Shown: positions 25,721 to 34,795 of the stretch, in pieces
How positions within the stretch are numbered: the stretch's first letter is position 1
How the letters are laid out: each line of letters starts with the position of its first letter
Assembly (NCBI GenBank): GCA_964629575.1
Contig: CAZVUM010000014.1
Span: 17,614 to 81,613 of the forward strand
Source: JAYPWI01 sp964629575
GTDB taxonomy: Bacteria; Actinomycetota; Acidimicrobiia; Acidimicrobiales; Poriferisodalaceae
DNA length: 64,000 nucleotides
Reading direction: 5' to 3'
Notes under the pieces: model-generated
Told to the model about the DNA's origin: nothing
What the model saw: the letters and a program-made list of their open reading frames with translations, nothing else
Databases searched by the model: none
Program-made: the position numbers and the translations under genes

Positions 25721-28700
25721 TCAGCCCAGGAGTTCGGCCAGCTTTTCGCGGTAGGCCTCGACGTTGCGCTCCTTGATGTCCTCATAGCCGCGGATCATGT
25801 CCGGCAGCTCGGCGACCTCGACAGCGGTGTCGAAGTTCTCGCTGTTCAGCCCCGAGAGCAGGCCCTCGATCGTGGAGCGGTACTCCTCGATCAGCTCACG
25901 TTCGAGCTTGCGGTGGGCGGTACGTCCGAAGACATCGACGGCCTTGCCGCGCATCTTCTTCATGCGAGCGAGTCCGAAGAAGGCCGCATCGCCGGAGCGA
26001 CCGAGCCCGATCTTCTTGTCGAGGCCCATCCGACGTGCCATCGGCGGATGCAGTTTGTAGGTGACTTTGGTCTCGTCGCCGAACTGCTCCCTGATGGCCT
26101 GCTGGAACTCCTTCGAGCGGTGCAGTCGCGCCACCTCGTACTCGTCCTTGTACGCCATCAGCTTGTGCAGGTATCGGGCGACCGCCTCCGAGAGCCGGGT
26201 GTCTGCGCCGACGCCGGCCTCCACGGAGCGCACCTTCGACACGAAGTCGACGTAGCTCTGGGCGTAGGCAGCGTCCTGGTAGTCGATCAGGTCGGGAACC
26301 CGGATGCCGAGCAGGCGCTCGAGCTCCTCCGACGGTGAACCAACCGCGCCGATCATCTTCTCGGCCTTCTTGCCGATCTTGATCTCACGCTTCACCCGGC
26401 CGAGCCGCTCGACGCTGAGCTCATCGAGGAACGAGGGGTCCAGCGCGATCTTTCGACCGATGCGGAACGCCTGGGTGTTCATGTCGACCGCGACGCCGTT
26501 GAGCTCGATGGCCCGCTCGATCGCGGCCGAGCTGATCGGAACCACGCCGCTCTGGTACGCCGCGCCCAACACGATGATGTTGGCCGGCATGTGCGAGCGG
26601 TACAGGTTGTCGCTCAGGTTGCCTGCGTCGAAGTAGATGTTCTTCTCGGCCGTGGTGGCGTCGTCCAGCGTCTGCTGGAGTTCGCTCCACTCTGGGTACT
26701 CGGCCGAGGTGTCGCGAACCATGGTCCCGGTCGGAACCTTCGACGACGACACCACAGCGACCGATCGACCCGGCATGGCCTTGGTGAGGTTGAGCGGGTT
26801 GGTGCCGGTGAGAAGGTCGAACACGATGTAGGCATCCGCCTCACCGGTGCCGACCTTGTTGCCCTCGCCGAGCTCCTCGTCGGGATCGCTGCCCTCGAAG
26901 CGCACCTTGAGGTTGGACACCACCGGCCCACCCTTCTGGGCCAGGCCCGTCTGGTCGAGACCGTGGGCCTGCTTGCCGTCGAGGAGAGCAGCCGTGGCGA
27001 GGAGCTGGTTGACGGTCACCACGCCGGTGCCGCCGATGCCCATCATCAAGATGTTGCCCTCGTCGATCCGGTCGGGCTCTGGGAGATCGTCACCGATCTC
27101 GGCCACAGCGACGGTCGACTTGTCGGGGAGCTTGCCGCCGGGGATCACCTCGACGAATGCCGGGCAATCACCGTCGAGGCAGCTGTAGTCCTTGTTGCAA
27201 CTCGACTGGTGGATCTGGGTCTTGCGACCGAACTCCGTCTCGACGGGCTGAACCGACAGGCAGCTGGACTTCTCGCCGCAGTCGCCGCAGCCCTCGCAGA
27301 CGGCTTCGTTGATGAAGACGCGCATCGCCGGGTCGGCGACCTTGCCCCGCTTGCGGTCACGCCGGAGCTCCGCGGCACACGGCTGGTCGTAGACCATCAC
27401 GGTGGTACCGGGAATGTCCCGAAGGATCCGCTGGGCCTCGTCGAGGCGGTCGCGGTGCCACACCTCGGTGCCCTTCGCGAAGTTGGCATCGCTCGGGTAC
27501 TTGTCGGGATCCTCGGTGAGAACCATCACCTTGGCGACGCCTTCGGCCTCGAGCGAGCGGGTCAGCTCGGGGACCTCCATGCCGCCATCGACGTCCTGGC
27601 CACCGGTCATGGCGACCGCAGCGTTGTAGAGGATCTTGTAGGTGATGTTGGTCCCGGCGGCCACCGACTGGCGAAGGGCCAGCGAACCCGAGTGGTGATA
27701 GGTGCCGTCACCGATGTTCTGGAAGCGGTGGTCCATGGTGACGAACGGCGCTGCGCCCACCCACTGGACGCCCTCGCCGCCCATCTGGGTGGTGCCGCGG
27801 ACGTTGCGGGTCGGGGTCATCGCCGCCATGCCGTGGCAGCCGATCCCGCCGCCGGCCTCGGACCCTTCGGGTACCCAGGTAGAGCGGTTGTGCGGGCAAC
27901 CGGAGCAGAAGTTGGGTGTCCGGTTGGCCTGCTTCTTCTCGCTCGGTGCGCCGAGGGTGACCGGAATGGTGATGCGTTCTTTGACCGCCGGGCCGACGGC
28001 GTCTTCGCCGAAGCGGCTGACGAGGAACGGGCGAATCTTGCGGGCGACCGTGTCGGCCTCCATCTCCCCGTGACCCGGGAACCAGAACCCGCCTTCCTCG
28101 TCGCGCTTGCCGAGGATCATCGGCGCATCGGTGACCCCGTAGAGAATCTCGCGGATGAAAGTCTCGATGAAGGCCCGCTTCTCCTCGACGACAACGATCA
28201 CGTCGAGGCCGTCGGCGAATTCCTTGACCGACGTCGGCTCGAGGGGCCACACCACCGTGGGCTTGAAGATCCGCACTCCGAGGCGCTGCAACGCCGCCTC
28301 GTCGAGGCCCATGCGGTCGAGGGCCTCGCGCAGGTCGTAGTACGTCTTGCCCGCAGCGACGAGCCCGATCTCGGCGTCGGGAGCCTCCACCGCCTGGTGG
28401 TTGAGATTGTTGAGAGCGACGAAGCGGTCCACCGCCTCCATCCGACCCTCGTGGATCTCGAGCTCCATGCGCACGGCGTTGGGACCGAAGAGCGCATCCT
28501 GCTGTGTGTGCTTCCAGGGCCCACCGTTCCACTCGAACTCGGGACGCTGCATCTGCACACGGCCGGGCCCGACCTTGATGGTGGAGTAGCCATCGGCGAC
28601 GTTGGTGACGATCTTCAGCGCGCTCCAGAACCCGCTGTAGCGGCTCAGCTCGTAGCCGATGCGGCCGTAGTCGGCGACTTCCTGAACGCTCCCGGGGTAG

Positions 28701-29212
28701 AGGATCGGCGTCTGGAAGTGGAGGAGAGCGAACTCGGACTCCGACGCCAGGGTCGAGGACTTGGAGGCCGGGTCGTCGCCTGCGACGAGGAGCACGCCGC
28801 CCTTGGGGTCGACGCCGCACACGTTGGCGTGCCTGATCGCGTCGCCGGAACGGTCGACGCCGGGCGCCTTGCCGTACCACATGCCCAAGACGCCGTCGTA
28901 CTTGCCTTCGAAGTTGCGGTTGGCGAGCTGGCTGCCCCACACCGCTGTGGCTCCGAGGTCCTCGTTGAGGCCCGGGATGAAGGTGACGTGGTTGGCTTCG
29001 AGTTCTTCTTGGTTGCCCGTCATCAGGGTGTCGATGCCGCCGAGGGGTGATCCGCGGTAGCCCGACACCATCGCAGCGGTGCTGAGGCCGTCGCGCCGGT
29101 CGGCGCGCAGCTGATCGAGCAGGACGCGCAGCAGCGCCTGTACGCCGCTCATCGCCACATCACCCTCGTCGCGAACGAATCGGTCCTCGAGCCGGAAATC
29201 TGCCAGTGCCAT
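25721..29212 (-). CDS. Indolepyruvate ferredoxin oxidoreductase family protein (fused subunits)
   Basis: An 1163-residue fusion of the alpha and beta parts of a 2-oxoacid:ferredoxin oxidoreductase, which decarboxylates aryl-pyruvates (or related 2-oxoacids) to acyl-CoA with ferredoxin as acceptor. In order: pyrimidine-binding region (VSGYRGSPLGG, about 50), thiamine-diphosphate region (FCSGCPHN, about 433, then GGGIGCHGMA), a cysteine-rich 4Fe-4S segment (CEGCGDCG, about 637, and CNKDYSCLDGDC), the gamma-type domain (GIGGTGVVTVNQ, about 725), and a C-terminal helical region. ATG start with GGGGG 5 nt upstream. Single-gene transcript, ended by the hairpin at 25674. Confidence 0.92.
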   Translation of the reverse strand: MALADFRLEDRFVRDEGDVAMSGVQALLRVLLDQLRADRRDGLSTAAMVSGYRGSPLGGIDTLMTGNQEELEANHVTFIPGLNEDLGATAVWGSQLANRNFEGKYDGVLGMWYGKAPGVDRSGDAIRHANVCGVDPKGGVLLVAGDDPASKSSTLASESEFALLHFQTPILYPGSVQEVADYGRIGYELSRYSGFWSALKIVTNVADGYSTIKVGPGRVQMQRPEFEWNGGPWKHTQQDALFGPNAVRMELEIHEGRMEAVDRFVALNNLNHQAVEAPDAEIGLVAAGKTYYDLREALDRMGLDEAALQRLGVRIFKPTVVWPLEPTSVKEFADGLDVIVVVEEKRAFIETFIREILYGVTDAPMILGKRDEEGGFWFPGHGEMEADTVARKIRPFLVSRFGEDAVGPAVKERITIPVTLGAPSEKKQANRTPNFCSGCPHNRSTWVPEGSEAGGGIGCHGMAAMTPTRNVRGTTQMGGEGVQWVGAAPFVTMDHRFQNIGDGTYHHSGSLALRQSVAAGTNITYKILYNAAVAMTGGQDVDGGMEVPELTRSLEAEGVAKVMVLTEDPDKYPSDANFAKGTEVWHRDRLDEAQRILRDIPGTTVMVYDQPCAAELRRDRKRGKVADPAMRVFINEAVCEGCGDCGEKSSCLSVQPVETEFGRKTQIHQSSCNKDYSCLDGDCPAFVEVIPGGKLPDKSTVAVAEIGDDLPEPDRIDEGNILMMGIGGTGVVTVNQLLATAALLDGKQAHGLDQTGLAQKGGPVVSNLKVRFEGSDPDEELGEGNKVGTGEADAYIVFDLLTGTNPLNLTKAMPGRSVAVVSSSKVPTGTMVRDTSAEYPEWSELQQTLDDATTAEKNIYFDAGNLSDNLYRSHMPANIIVLGAAYQSGVVPISSAAIERAIELNGVAVDMNTQAFRIGRKIALDPSFLDELSVERLGRVKREIKIGKKAEKMIGAVGSPSEELERLLGIRVPDLIDYQDAAYAQSYVDFVSKVRSVEAGVGADTRLSEAVARYLHKLMAYKDEYEVARLHRSKEFQQAIREQFGDETKVTYKLHPPMARRMGLDKKIGLGRSGDAAFFGLARMKKMRGKAVDVFGRTAHRKLERELIEEYRSTIEGLLSGLNSENFDTAVEVAELPDMIRGYEDIKERNVEAYREKLAELLG

Positions 29213-29282
29213 GGATGCCCCCAGGTGTCGCCGGACACTCTACCGGGACCACCCCACCCGGTTCCGGTCTGCATGATTCTCG

Positions 29283-29332
29283 GTTTCGGGTACTTCCCGG
29301 CCGCGTCGGCGCAGCCCCGGCGTACCCGAAAC
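29283..29332. repeat. Perfect 11-bp inverted repeat between divergent genes
   Basis: GTTTCGGGTAC at 29283-29293 is exactly mirrored by GTACCCGAAAC at 29322-29332, with a 28-bp GC-rich spacer. A further small hairpin, CCCC-GAAA-GGGG, follows at 29354-29365. It may be an operator pair or a structured leader; there is no gene in 29213-29393. Confidence 0.45.
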
Positions 29333-29393
29333 GAGGCGGTCGCGCTGCAGTTTCCCCGAAAGGGGTGGGAAGGGCTTGCTACGGTCGCCGGTC

Positions 29394-30266
29394 GTGGCTG
29401 GCCATACGTGTCTCACCTGCGATCCCGGGCCGATGCAGACCGTGGATCATTCGAAGGGCGTGGTGCGTGTCCCGACCCGCTTCCGGGGACCGCCCGACTC
29501 CGCGAACGGCGGCGTCGCCGCCGGCCTGTACGCGTGCCTCGGCGAGGTGGCGCTCGGCCAGCCGGTGCGGCGGCTGAACGTTCGCCTGCACATCCCGCCA
29601 CCGCTTCTGACCGACCTGCCCTATTCCTTCGAACCCGACCCGCTCGATCCGAGCCGCACCACCGTGACCGTGGCGACCCAGGACGGCACCACGGTCTTGT
29701 CGGGGTGGGTCAGCCCGGACCCGGACCCGGTCATCCCGGCCGAGGTCGCGGAGCACCTCGGCGCTCACGCCACGCTCGACGCCGAGCAACAACACAGATT
29801 CGACAGCTGGGTCGAGCCACCCAGGCGGCAGCCGAGCGAGGCCTTCAACACCTGCTTCGTCTGCGGTCCAGAGGCCGAGGGCGGCCTGCGCTTGCGCCTG
29901 CGTCCCGTCGCCGACGACATCACGTGGCTCGACTGGCGACCCGAGCCCGATTGGATGAACCGCGACGGGGTCGCACTGCTGCCCGCCATTGCCTCCCTCG
30001 ACTGCACGGCTGCACAGGGTCTGGCCGAACGTGGTGTCGTCGACGGTGACGAGGCGTTTCTCCTCGGGACCTACGACGCCGAAGTGCTCGAACGCCCCGT
30101 TGGCGCGGACGCCACGGACCTCCGGATCGTCACCACATACGCGGGGCGCGACGGCCGCAAGGTCTTCACCCACCAGGGACTCTTCACGCCGGACGGCCGC
30201 CCGATGATCCTCGGGCTCGCGACCTGGATCATCGTGCCGCCCGAGGTCGCAGCCGGCACCGGCTGA
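29394..30266 (+). CDS. Hotdog-like (thioesterase-type) protein
   Basis: A 290-residue protein with two similar halves. Segments such as TRFRGPPDSANGGVAAGLYA near the start and FNTCFVCGPEAEGGLRLR near residue 150 resemble parts of hotdog-fold acyl-CoA thioesterase or dehydratase proteins, so a double-hotdog fold acting on an acyl thioester is the best guess. Start is uncertain: TTG 29376, GTG 29394 or ATG 29433. GTG 29394 is preferred because TACGGT lies 8 nt upstream, as for other leaderless genes here. Converges on the LLM gene at 30270 with 3 bp between stops. Confidence 0.6.
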   Translation: MAGHTCLTCDPGPMQTVDHSKGVVRVPTRFRGPPDSANGGVAAGLYACLGEVALGQPVRRLNVRLHIPPPLLTDLPYSFEPDPLDPSRTTVTVATQDGTTVLSGWVSPDPDPVIPAEVAEHLGAHATLDAEQQHRFDSWVEPPRRQPSEAFNTCFVCGPEAEGGLRLRLRPVADDITWLDWRPEPDWMNRDGVALLPAIASLDCTAAQGLAERGVVDGDEAFLLGTYDAEVLERPVGADATDLRIVTTYAGRDGRKVFTHQGLFTPDGRPMILGLATWIIVPPEVAAGTG

Positions 30267-30269
30267 GGT

Positions 30270-31184
30270 TCAGAACCGGAGAAGCCCCCGCACCTCCGCG
30301 AGCGCCTCGGCCTGTTCGAGCACATCGGGGCGGGTCGGGATGATCACGAACCCCGCCACGCCCGCGTCGATGTACCTCTGGAAGCCCTCGGCCACCCGTT
30401 CCGGAGAGCCCAGCTGTGTCCAGGCGCGCACGACGTCGAGCGGCAGGTCGTACTGGCCTCGGAAGAGTCGCTCGGCATCGGCCTCGCACACCGTCTCGTC
30501 TCCGATGCCGGCGAACATCACCATCGTCGTCTCGGGCGTGGGCCGACCTTCGGCGGCCGCGACGTTGGCGAGTCGCTGAGTCGCCTCCTCGACCTGGCGG
30601 GGGTCCATCCACACCGTCATCCAGCTGTCCGCATGCCTGGCCGCCCGTCGGATCGCGGCGTCCGAGCGACCACCGATCGCGATCGGAGGCACCGCGCACG
30701 CGGGACGCAGCGGCGGCGTTTCGACGTCGAGCGCTCCCGAGTGGACCACTGCCTCCCCGCCCAGAAGACGCGGGAGAAGCTCCAGAAACTCATCGAGACG
30801 CCTCCCGCGACCCCTCACCTCCGCATCGGCAGCACGCCATTCGGGGGGATGCTCGCCCCCGACACCGAATCCTGCGATCAGCCGGCCCGGCGCCAGGTGG
30901 CTCATGGACTGGAGGGCCTTGGCGAGCCAGACGGGCTGTCGCATCGGAGCCAACAGAACCGCAAATCCCAGTCGCACTCGAGACGTCACCGCGGCTGCAG
31001 CCGAGAGCGCCATGGTCGCCTCGAGGATGGGCGGATGAAACGCAAGGTGGTCCCCCACCCAAACTGCGTCGAAGCCCAGCTCTTCGGCCCGCCGCGCCGT
31101 GTCGACGATCGGCAGCTCCCCCCGTTCGAACGGATCGAAGTTGGGCAACATCAGGCCCCACGGCGCGAGCGGCGAATCGACCAC
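30270..31184 (-). CDS. LLM class F420-dependent oxidoreductase
   Basis: A 304-residue luciferase-like TIM-barrel protein. Typical segments are WGLMLPNFDPF, FDAVWVGDHLAF, VRLGFAVLLAPMRQPVWLAK and APGRLIAGFGVGGE. It probably uses F420 (or FMN) for hydride transfer; the substrate is unknown. GTG start at 31184, with an alternative ATG at codon 12. It diverges from egtB through a 118-bp region in which no clear operator was recognised apart from the 8-bp palindrome GTTCGAAC. Confidence 0.84.
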   Translation of the reverse strand: MVDSPLAPWGLMLPNFDPFERGELPIVDTARRAEELGFDAVWVGDHLAFHPPILEATMALSAAAAVTSRVRLGFAVLLAPMRQPVWLAKALQSMSHLAPGRLIAGFGVGGEHPPEWRAADAEVRGRGRRLDEFLELLPRLLGGEAVVHSGALDVETPPLRPACAVPPIAIGGRSDAAIRRAARHADSWMTVWMDPRQVEEATQRLANVAAAEGRPTPETTMVMFAGIGDETVCEADAERLFRGQYDLPLDVVRAWTQLGSPERVAEGFQRYIDAGVAGFVIIPTRPDVLEQAEALAEVRGLLRF

Positions 31185-31302
31185 GACGCCGAACCCTATG
31201 GGACGGTTCCACTCCTCGGCACGCCCCGGAATATGTACGGCGATTCGCGAGATGTTCGAACAAAGACGGAATCACAGCGGTGTCGTCCTTGTTGCATGAG
31301 GT

Positions 31303-32583
31303 GTGCTGTCTCTCGCGAACGAACTCAGGACGCGATTCAGTGCTGTGCGGGATCAGACCGAAGCCCTCGCCGCACCGCTGAGCGCCGAAGACCAAGCCAT
31401 CCAGTCGATGCCGGACGTGTCGCCCACCAAGTGGCATCGGGCCCACACCACCTGGTTCTTCGAGACCTTCGTCGTGCTGCCGCATCTCCCCGACGCCGAG
31501 CCCCACGACCCGGCGTTCGGGTTCTTGTTCAACAGCTACTACGAGACGGTGGGGGCCCGGCACCCCCGCCCCCAGCGTGGGCTCATCTCGCGCCCATCCT
31601 GCTCAGAGGTCGCCGACTACCGGGTGGCCGTGGATCGTCGAGTGGCGGAGTTGCTCGATCGCATCGACGAATTCGACGACACGACCCAGGAGGAGATCCT
31701 GGGCCTGGTCGAGCTCGGGCTCCACCACGAGCAACAACATCAGGAGCTGATCCTGATGGACATCAAGCACGTGCTGTCGATCAACCCAACCGAGCCCGCC
31801 TACCGAACGGGTTTCGATCGCCTCGAGGTCGATACGTCCGAGCCGGCCGGCTGGACGTCACACGACGGCGGCATCGTTCGCATCGGGCACGATGCAGGTG
31901 AGGGGTTCTCGTTCGACAACGAGACGCCGCGTCACGACGTGCTGCTCCAGCCGTTCGAGATCGCGGACCGTCTGGTGACGTGCGGCGACTGGTTGGGGTT
32001 CATGGCCGACCGTGGCTATCACCAGCCCACCTTGTGGTTGTCCGACGGCTGGCATCACATCTGCGGTGCCGCGTGGGACTCACCCGGCTACTGGTTCGCG
32101 GTCGACGGCGAGTGGCACGTCTTCACCCTCGATGGCGTGCGCCCCGTCGATCCTGCCGAACCGGTGGTCCATGTGTCCCACTACGAGGCCGACGCCTTCG
32201 CCAGATGGGCGGGCGCTCGCCTGCCGACCGAGGCCGAGTGGGAAACCGTCGCGGCAGGCGACGCAGTCGAGGGTCCGCTGGTCGGCGAGGATCCACAGGC
32301 AGCTCCCCTCCACCCGACAGCGACTTCGGACAGCGGCCTTCAACAGCTCTACGGCCATGTGTGGCAGTGGACCTCGAGTCCCTATGTCGGCTACCCGGGT
32401 TTCACCACCGCCGAGGGTGCCGTGGGCGAATACAACGGCAAGTTCATGTCGAACCAGATCGTGTTGCGGGGCGGCTGCTGCGCGACACCCGCGGGCCACA
32501 CCAGGCCGACCTACCGCAACTTCTTCCCGCCACACACGCGCTGGATGTTCTCGGGACTCCGGCTGGCGCGGGACGCGGCATGA
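31303..32583 (+). CDS. egtB: Ergothioneine biosynthesis sulfoxide synthase EgtB
   Basis: A 426-residue non-haem iron enzyme that joins hercynine to a cysteine thiol donor with oxygen. An N-terminal DinB-like helical domain carries the iron-binding histidines (PTKWHRAHTTWFFE, about residues 41-54, and HHEQQHQE, about 140), and a C-terminal sulfatase-modifying-factor (FGE) domain ends in GHTRPTYRNFFPP and FSGLRLARD. GTG start at 31303; the open N-terminus agrees with family length. egtD follows with an ATGA overlap. egtA, egtC and egtE are absent nearby, which may mean free cysteine rather than gamma-glutamylcysteine is the donor. Confidence 0.94.
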   Translation: MLSLANELRTRFSAVRDQTEALAAPLSAEDQAIQSMPDVSPTKWHRAHTTWFFETFVVLPHLPDAEPHDPAFGFLFNSYYETVGARHPRPQRGLISRPSCSEVADYRVAVDRRVAELLDRIDEFDDTTQEEILGLVELGLHHEQQHQELILMDIKHVLSINPTEPAYRTGFDRLEVDTSEPAGWTSHDGGIVRIGHDAGEGFSFDNETPRHDVLLQPFEIADRLVTCGDWLGFMADRGYHQPTLWLSDGWHHICGAAWDSPGYWFAVDGEWHVFTLDGVRPVDPAEPVVHVSHYEADAFARWAGARLPTEAEWETVAAGDAVEGPLVGEDPQAAPLHPTATSDSGLQQLYGHVWQWTSSPYVGYPGFTTAEGAVGEYNGKFMSNQIVLRGGCCATPAGHTRPTYRNFFPPHTRWMFSGLRLARDAA

Positions 32584-33560
32584 CCCAACCCGACACTCGT
32601 GTGGACGTCTCGGTCCACCTCGACGACGACTGGGCCGACCGAGCTCTTCGCAACGACGTCCGGGCGGGCCTCACTGCAACGCCCAAGTCGCTGCCGCCCA
32701 AGTGGTTCTACGACGAAGCGGGCAGCGAACTGTTCGAGAAGATCACCCGGCTGGCGGAGTACTACCCCACCGAGGCCGAACGCGAGATCCTGATCCGCCA
32801 CGCCGACGACGTGGTCGAACTGTCGGGCGCGGACCACGTGATCGAGCTCGGGGCCGGCAACTCCGACAAGACCCGCGCTGTTCTCGATGCGTTCGAGCGG
32901 GCGGGCCGTCTCCACCACATCACGGTTCTCGATGTGAGCGGCGACTTTCTCGAGCGATCGGCCCACGACCTGGCGTCCACCTACCAGACCGCCAGGGTTC
33001 ATGCGGTCATCGGCGACTTCGAGGCCCATCTCGCCCAACTCCCCACCGACGGAACCCGTCTCGTGATGTTCCTCGGCGGAACGATCGGCAACCTCGAGCC
33101 GGCAGACCGCAAGGACTTCCTCGGCGCACTCGCGGGAGCGCTGCGTCCGGGTGACACGTTCCTCCTCGGAACGGACCTCGTGAAAGACGTCGCCCGCATG
33201 GAGTTGGCGTACGACGATCCCGCCGGGGTCACGGCCGCGTTCAACCTCAACATCCTCAACGTGATCAACCGGGAGCTCGGCGCCGACTTCGATCTCGAAC
33301 AGTTCGAGCACGCGTCCGTCTTCGATCCCGACGAGGAATGGATGGACCTGGGTCTCCGCAGCCTGGTCGATCAGACCGTCACCATCGGCGACCTCGGCCT
33401 CACCGTCTCCTTCGAGGAGGGCGAGGTGATGCGCACTGAGGTCAGCGCCAAGTTCCGTCCAGGCGGAATCGCTCGCGAACTGCACGACGCGGGGCTCGAG
33501 CTGCGCCACCTGTGGACGGACCTCGACGGCGACTTCGCCGTCACCTTGTCTGTTCGGTGA
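32580..33560 (+). CDS. egtD: L-histidine N-alpha-methyltransferase EgtD
   Basis: A 326-residue SAM-dependent methyltransferase converting histidine into hercynine, the first committed intermediate of ergothioneine. Family signatures are complete: PKWFYDEAGSELFEKITRL, EYYPTEAEREIL, the SAM motif VIELGAGNSDKTR, and FLGGTIGNLEP. The ATG at 32580 overlaps the egtB stop, so B and D are translationally coupled. Its 3' end overlaps the convergent MFS gene by 20 bp. Confidence 0.95.
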   Translation: MTQPDTRVDVSVHLDDDWADRALRNDVRAGLTATPKSLPPKWFYDEAGSELFEKITRLAEYYPTEAEREILIRHADDVVELSGADHVIELGAGNSDKTRAVLDAFERAGRLHHITVLDVSGDFLERSAHDLASTYQTARVHAVIGDFEAHLAQLPTDGTRLVMFLGGTIGNLEPADRKDFLGALAGALRPGDTFLLGTDLVKDVARMELAYDDPAGVTAAFNLNILNVINRELGADFDLEQFEHASVFDPDEEWMDLGLRSLVDQTVTIGDLGLTVSFEEGEVMRTEVSAKFRPGGIARELHDAGLELRHLWTDLDGDFAVTLSVR

Positions 33561-34782
33561 GGAGCTTCCCGGGGACGGGAAGCAGCGTGGCCATGACGAA
33601 CGCCAGGCCATTGGCGGCGCCCGACAGGACGAACGCCAGCCGGTAGCTCCCGGTGGCATCGACGAGGAGCTGCGCCGAGTACGGGCCGATAGCCGCCAGC
33701 GACCCTGCCGTGGCGAAGATCCGGCCGACGATCGTTCCGGCGTGTTCGCGACCGAAGTAGTCCGCCACCAGAGCGGGAAACACGGTGACACCCGAGCCGT
33801 ACGCAAAGCCGAATGCGACCGCGGACGGGTACAGCAGCCACAAGTCCTGCGAGGCCGCCATGCCGAGGAAGCCGAGCGTCTCGATCGCGAATGCGATCAC
33901 TGCGACACGCCGCCGGTCCGAGCGGTCCGACACCGGCCCGGCGAGCAAGCGCCCCGCCAGCCCTCCGACGCCGATCGATGAGATCACCAGGGAGCCGGTG
34001 ACCGCGCTCAGACCGAGACTCTGCGCGAACTGGCTTCCGTGCAGGAACGGGACGAACACGACGATGAACGACAGGGCGTACATGGCCCACAGGAGCCAGT
34101 AGGCGCGGGTCCGAAAGGTCTCGGCCATCGTGAGGCCGGGTTCGGCTTGGACCTCCTCGGCCGTGCGTGGAATCCCGTCGGGAAACTCCCCCACCGACTC
34201 GGGGTCGCGGGCGAACACGAAAGAGCTGGCGAGCATGATCGCCCCACCACCCAGCGCCAGGGCCGCCAACGCGGCGCGCCAGCCGTAGTTCTCCACGAGC
34301 ACCGCGGCGAAGGGGGGCACGAGGATGTTGGCGAAGCTGCCACCGGCAGTCGTCACCGCCGTCGCGAGCCCCCGCTTCACGATGAACCAGCGCACCACCG
34401 TGGCATTGCAGGGAACCCATGAGGCGCTCATCCCGATCGGGGCGATCACGCCCAGACCGAGGAGCACCAACCACAACGAGTCCGCCATCGCCCACACGAG
34501 GTAGCCCGCCGTCAGGATGAACGACCCGGTGGCAACCACCGAGCGCGGACCCCACCGATCGGTGAGCATTCCGCTGACCGCTGAGAGAGCGCTGTAGCCG
34601 GCGATGTAGAGCGCGATGATCAGCTGAATCCGCGACTCCGACCAGCCGGTGTCCTCGACGATGTCGTTGACGAACGTCCCGTAGCTGAACTGGATTCCGT
34701 AGACGACGAACAGGACCGTGAAGGCCGCCCCGACCACCGCCCACCCGCGAAAGGAGGGCGGTAGGTGGGAGACGTCCCTCAC
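33541..34782 (-). CDS. MFS transporter (OFA/monocarboxylate type)
   Basis: A 413-residue carrier with 12 predicted membrane helices. The A-motif-like loop GMLTDRWGPRSV after helix 2 and GPVSDRSDRRRV after helix 8 are present. The opening RGWAVVGAAFTVLFVVYGIQ resembles carriers for oxalate, formate or monocarboxylates. GTG start at 34782; no strong ribosome site. It lies 13 bp after the end of the selenoprotein gene on the same strand, so both may form one transcript, and it could import the substrate of that reductase; this is inference. Confidence 0.85.
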   Translation of the reverse strand: MRDVSHLPPSFRGWAVVGAAFTVLFVVYGIQFSYGTFVNDIVEDTGWSESRIQLIIALYIAGYSALSAVSGMLTDRWGPRSVVATGSFILTAGYLVWAMADSLWLVLLGLGVIAPIGMSASWVPCNATVVRWFIVKRGLATAVTTAGGSFANILVPPFAAVLVENYGWRAALAALALGGGAIMLASSFVFARDPESVGEFPDGIPRTAEEVQAEPGLTMAETFRTRAYWLLWAMYALSFIVVFVPFLHGSQFAQSLGLSAVTGSLVISSIGVGGLAGRLLAGPVSDRSDRRRVAVIAFAIETLGFLGMAASQDLWLLYPSAVAFGFAYGSGVTVFPALVADYFGREHAGTIVGRIFATAGSLAAIGPYSAQLLVDATGSYRLAFVLSGAANGLAFVMATLLPVPGKLLTEQTR

Positions 34783-34795
34783 ATCACGGGCCGGT

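Noticed and set aside
26591..29050. An 819-codon plus-strand frame
   Set aside because: Antisense to the indolepyruvate oxidoreductase, which has clear conserved motifs; the plus-strand translation has no domain.
31303..32583. SenA-type selenoneine synthase, given the nearby selenoprotein
   Set aside because: It is coupled to egtD and has no senB/senC-like neighbour, so EgtB is the simpler call.
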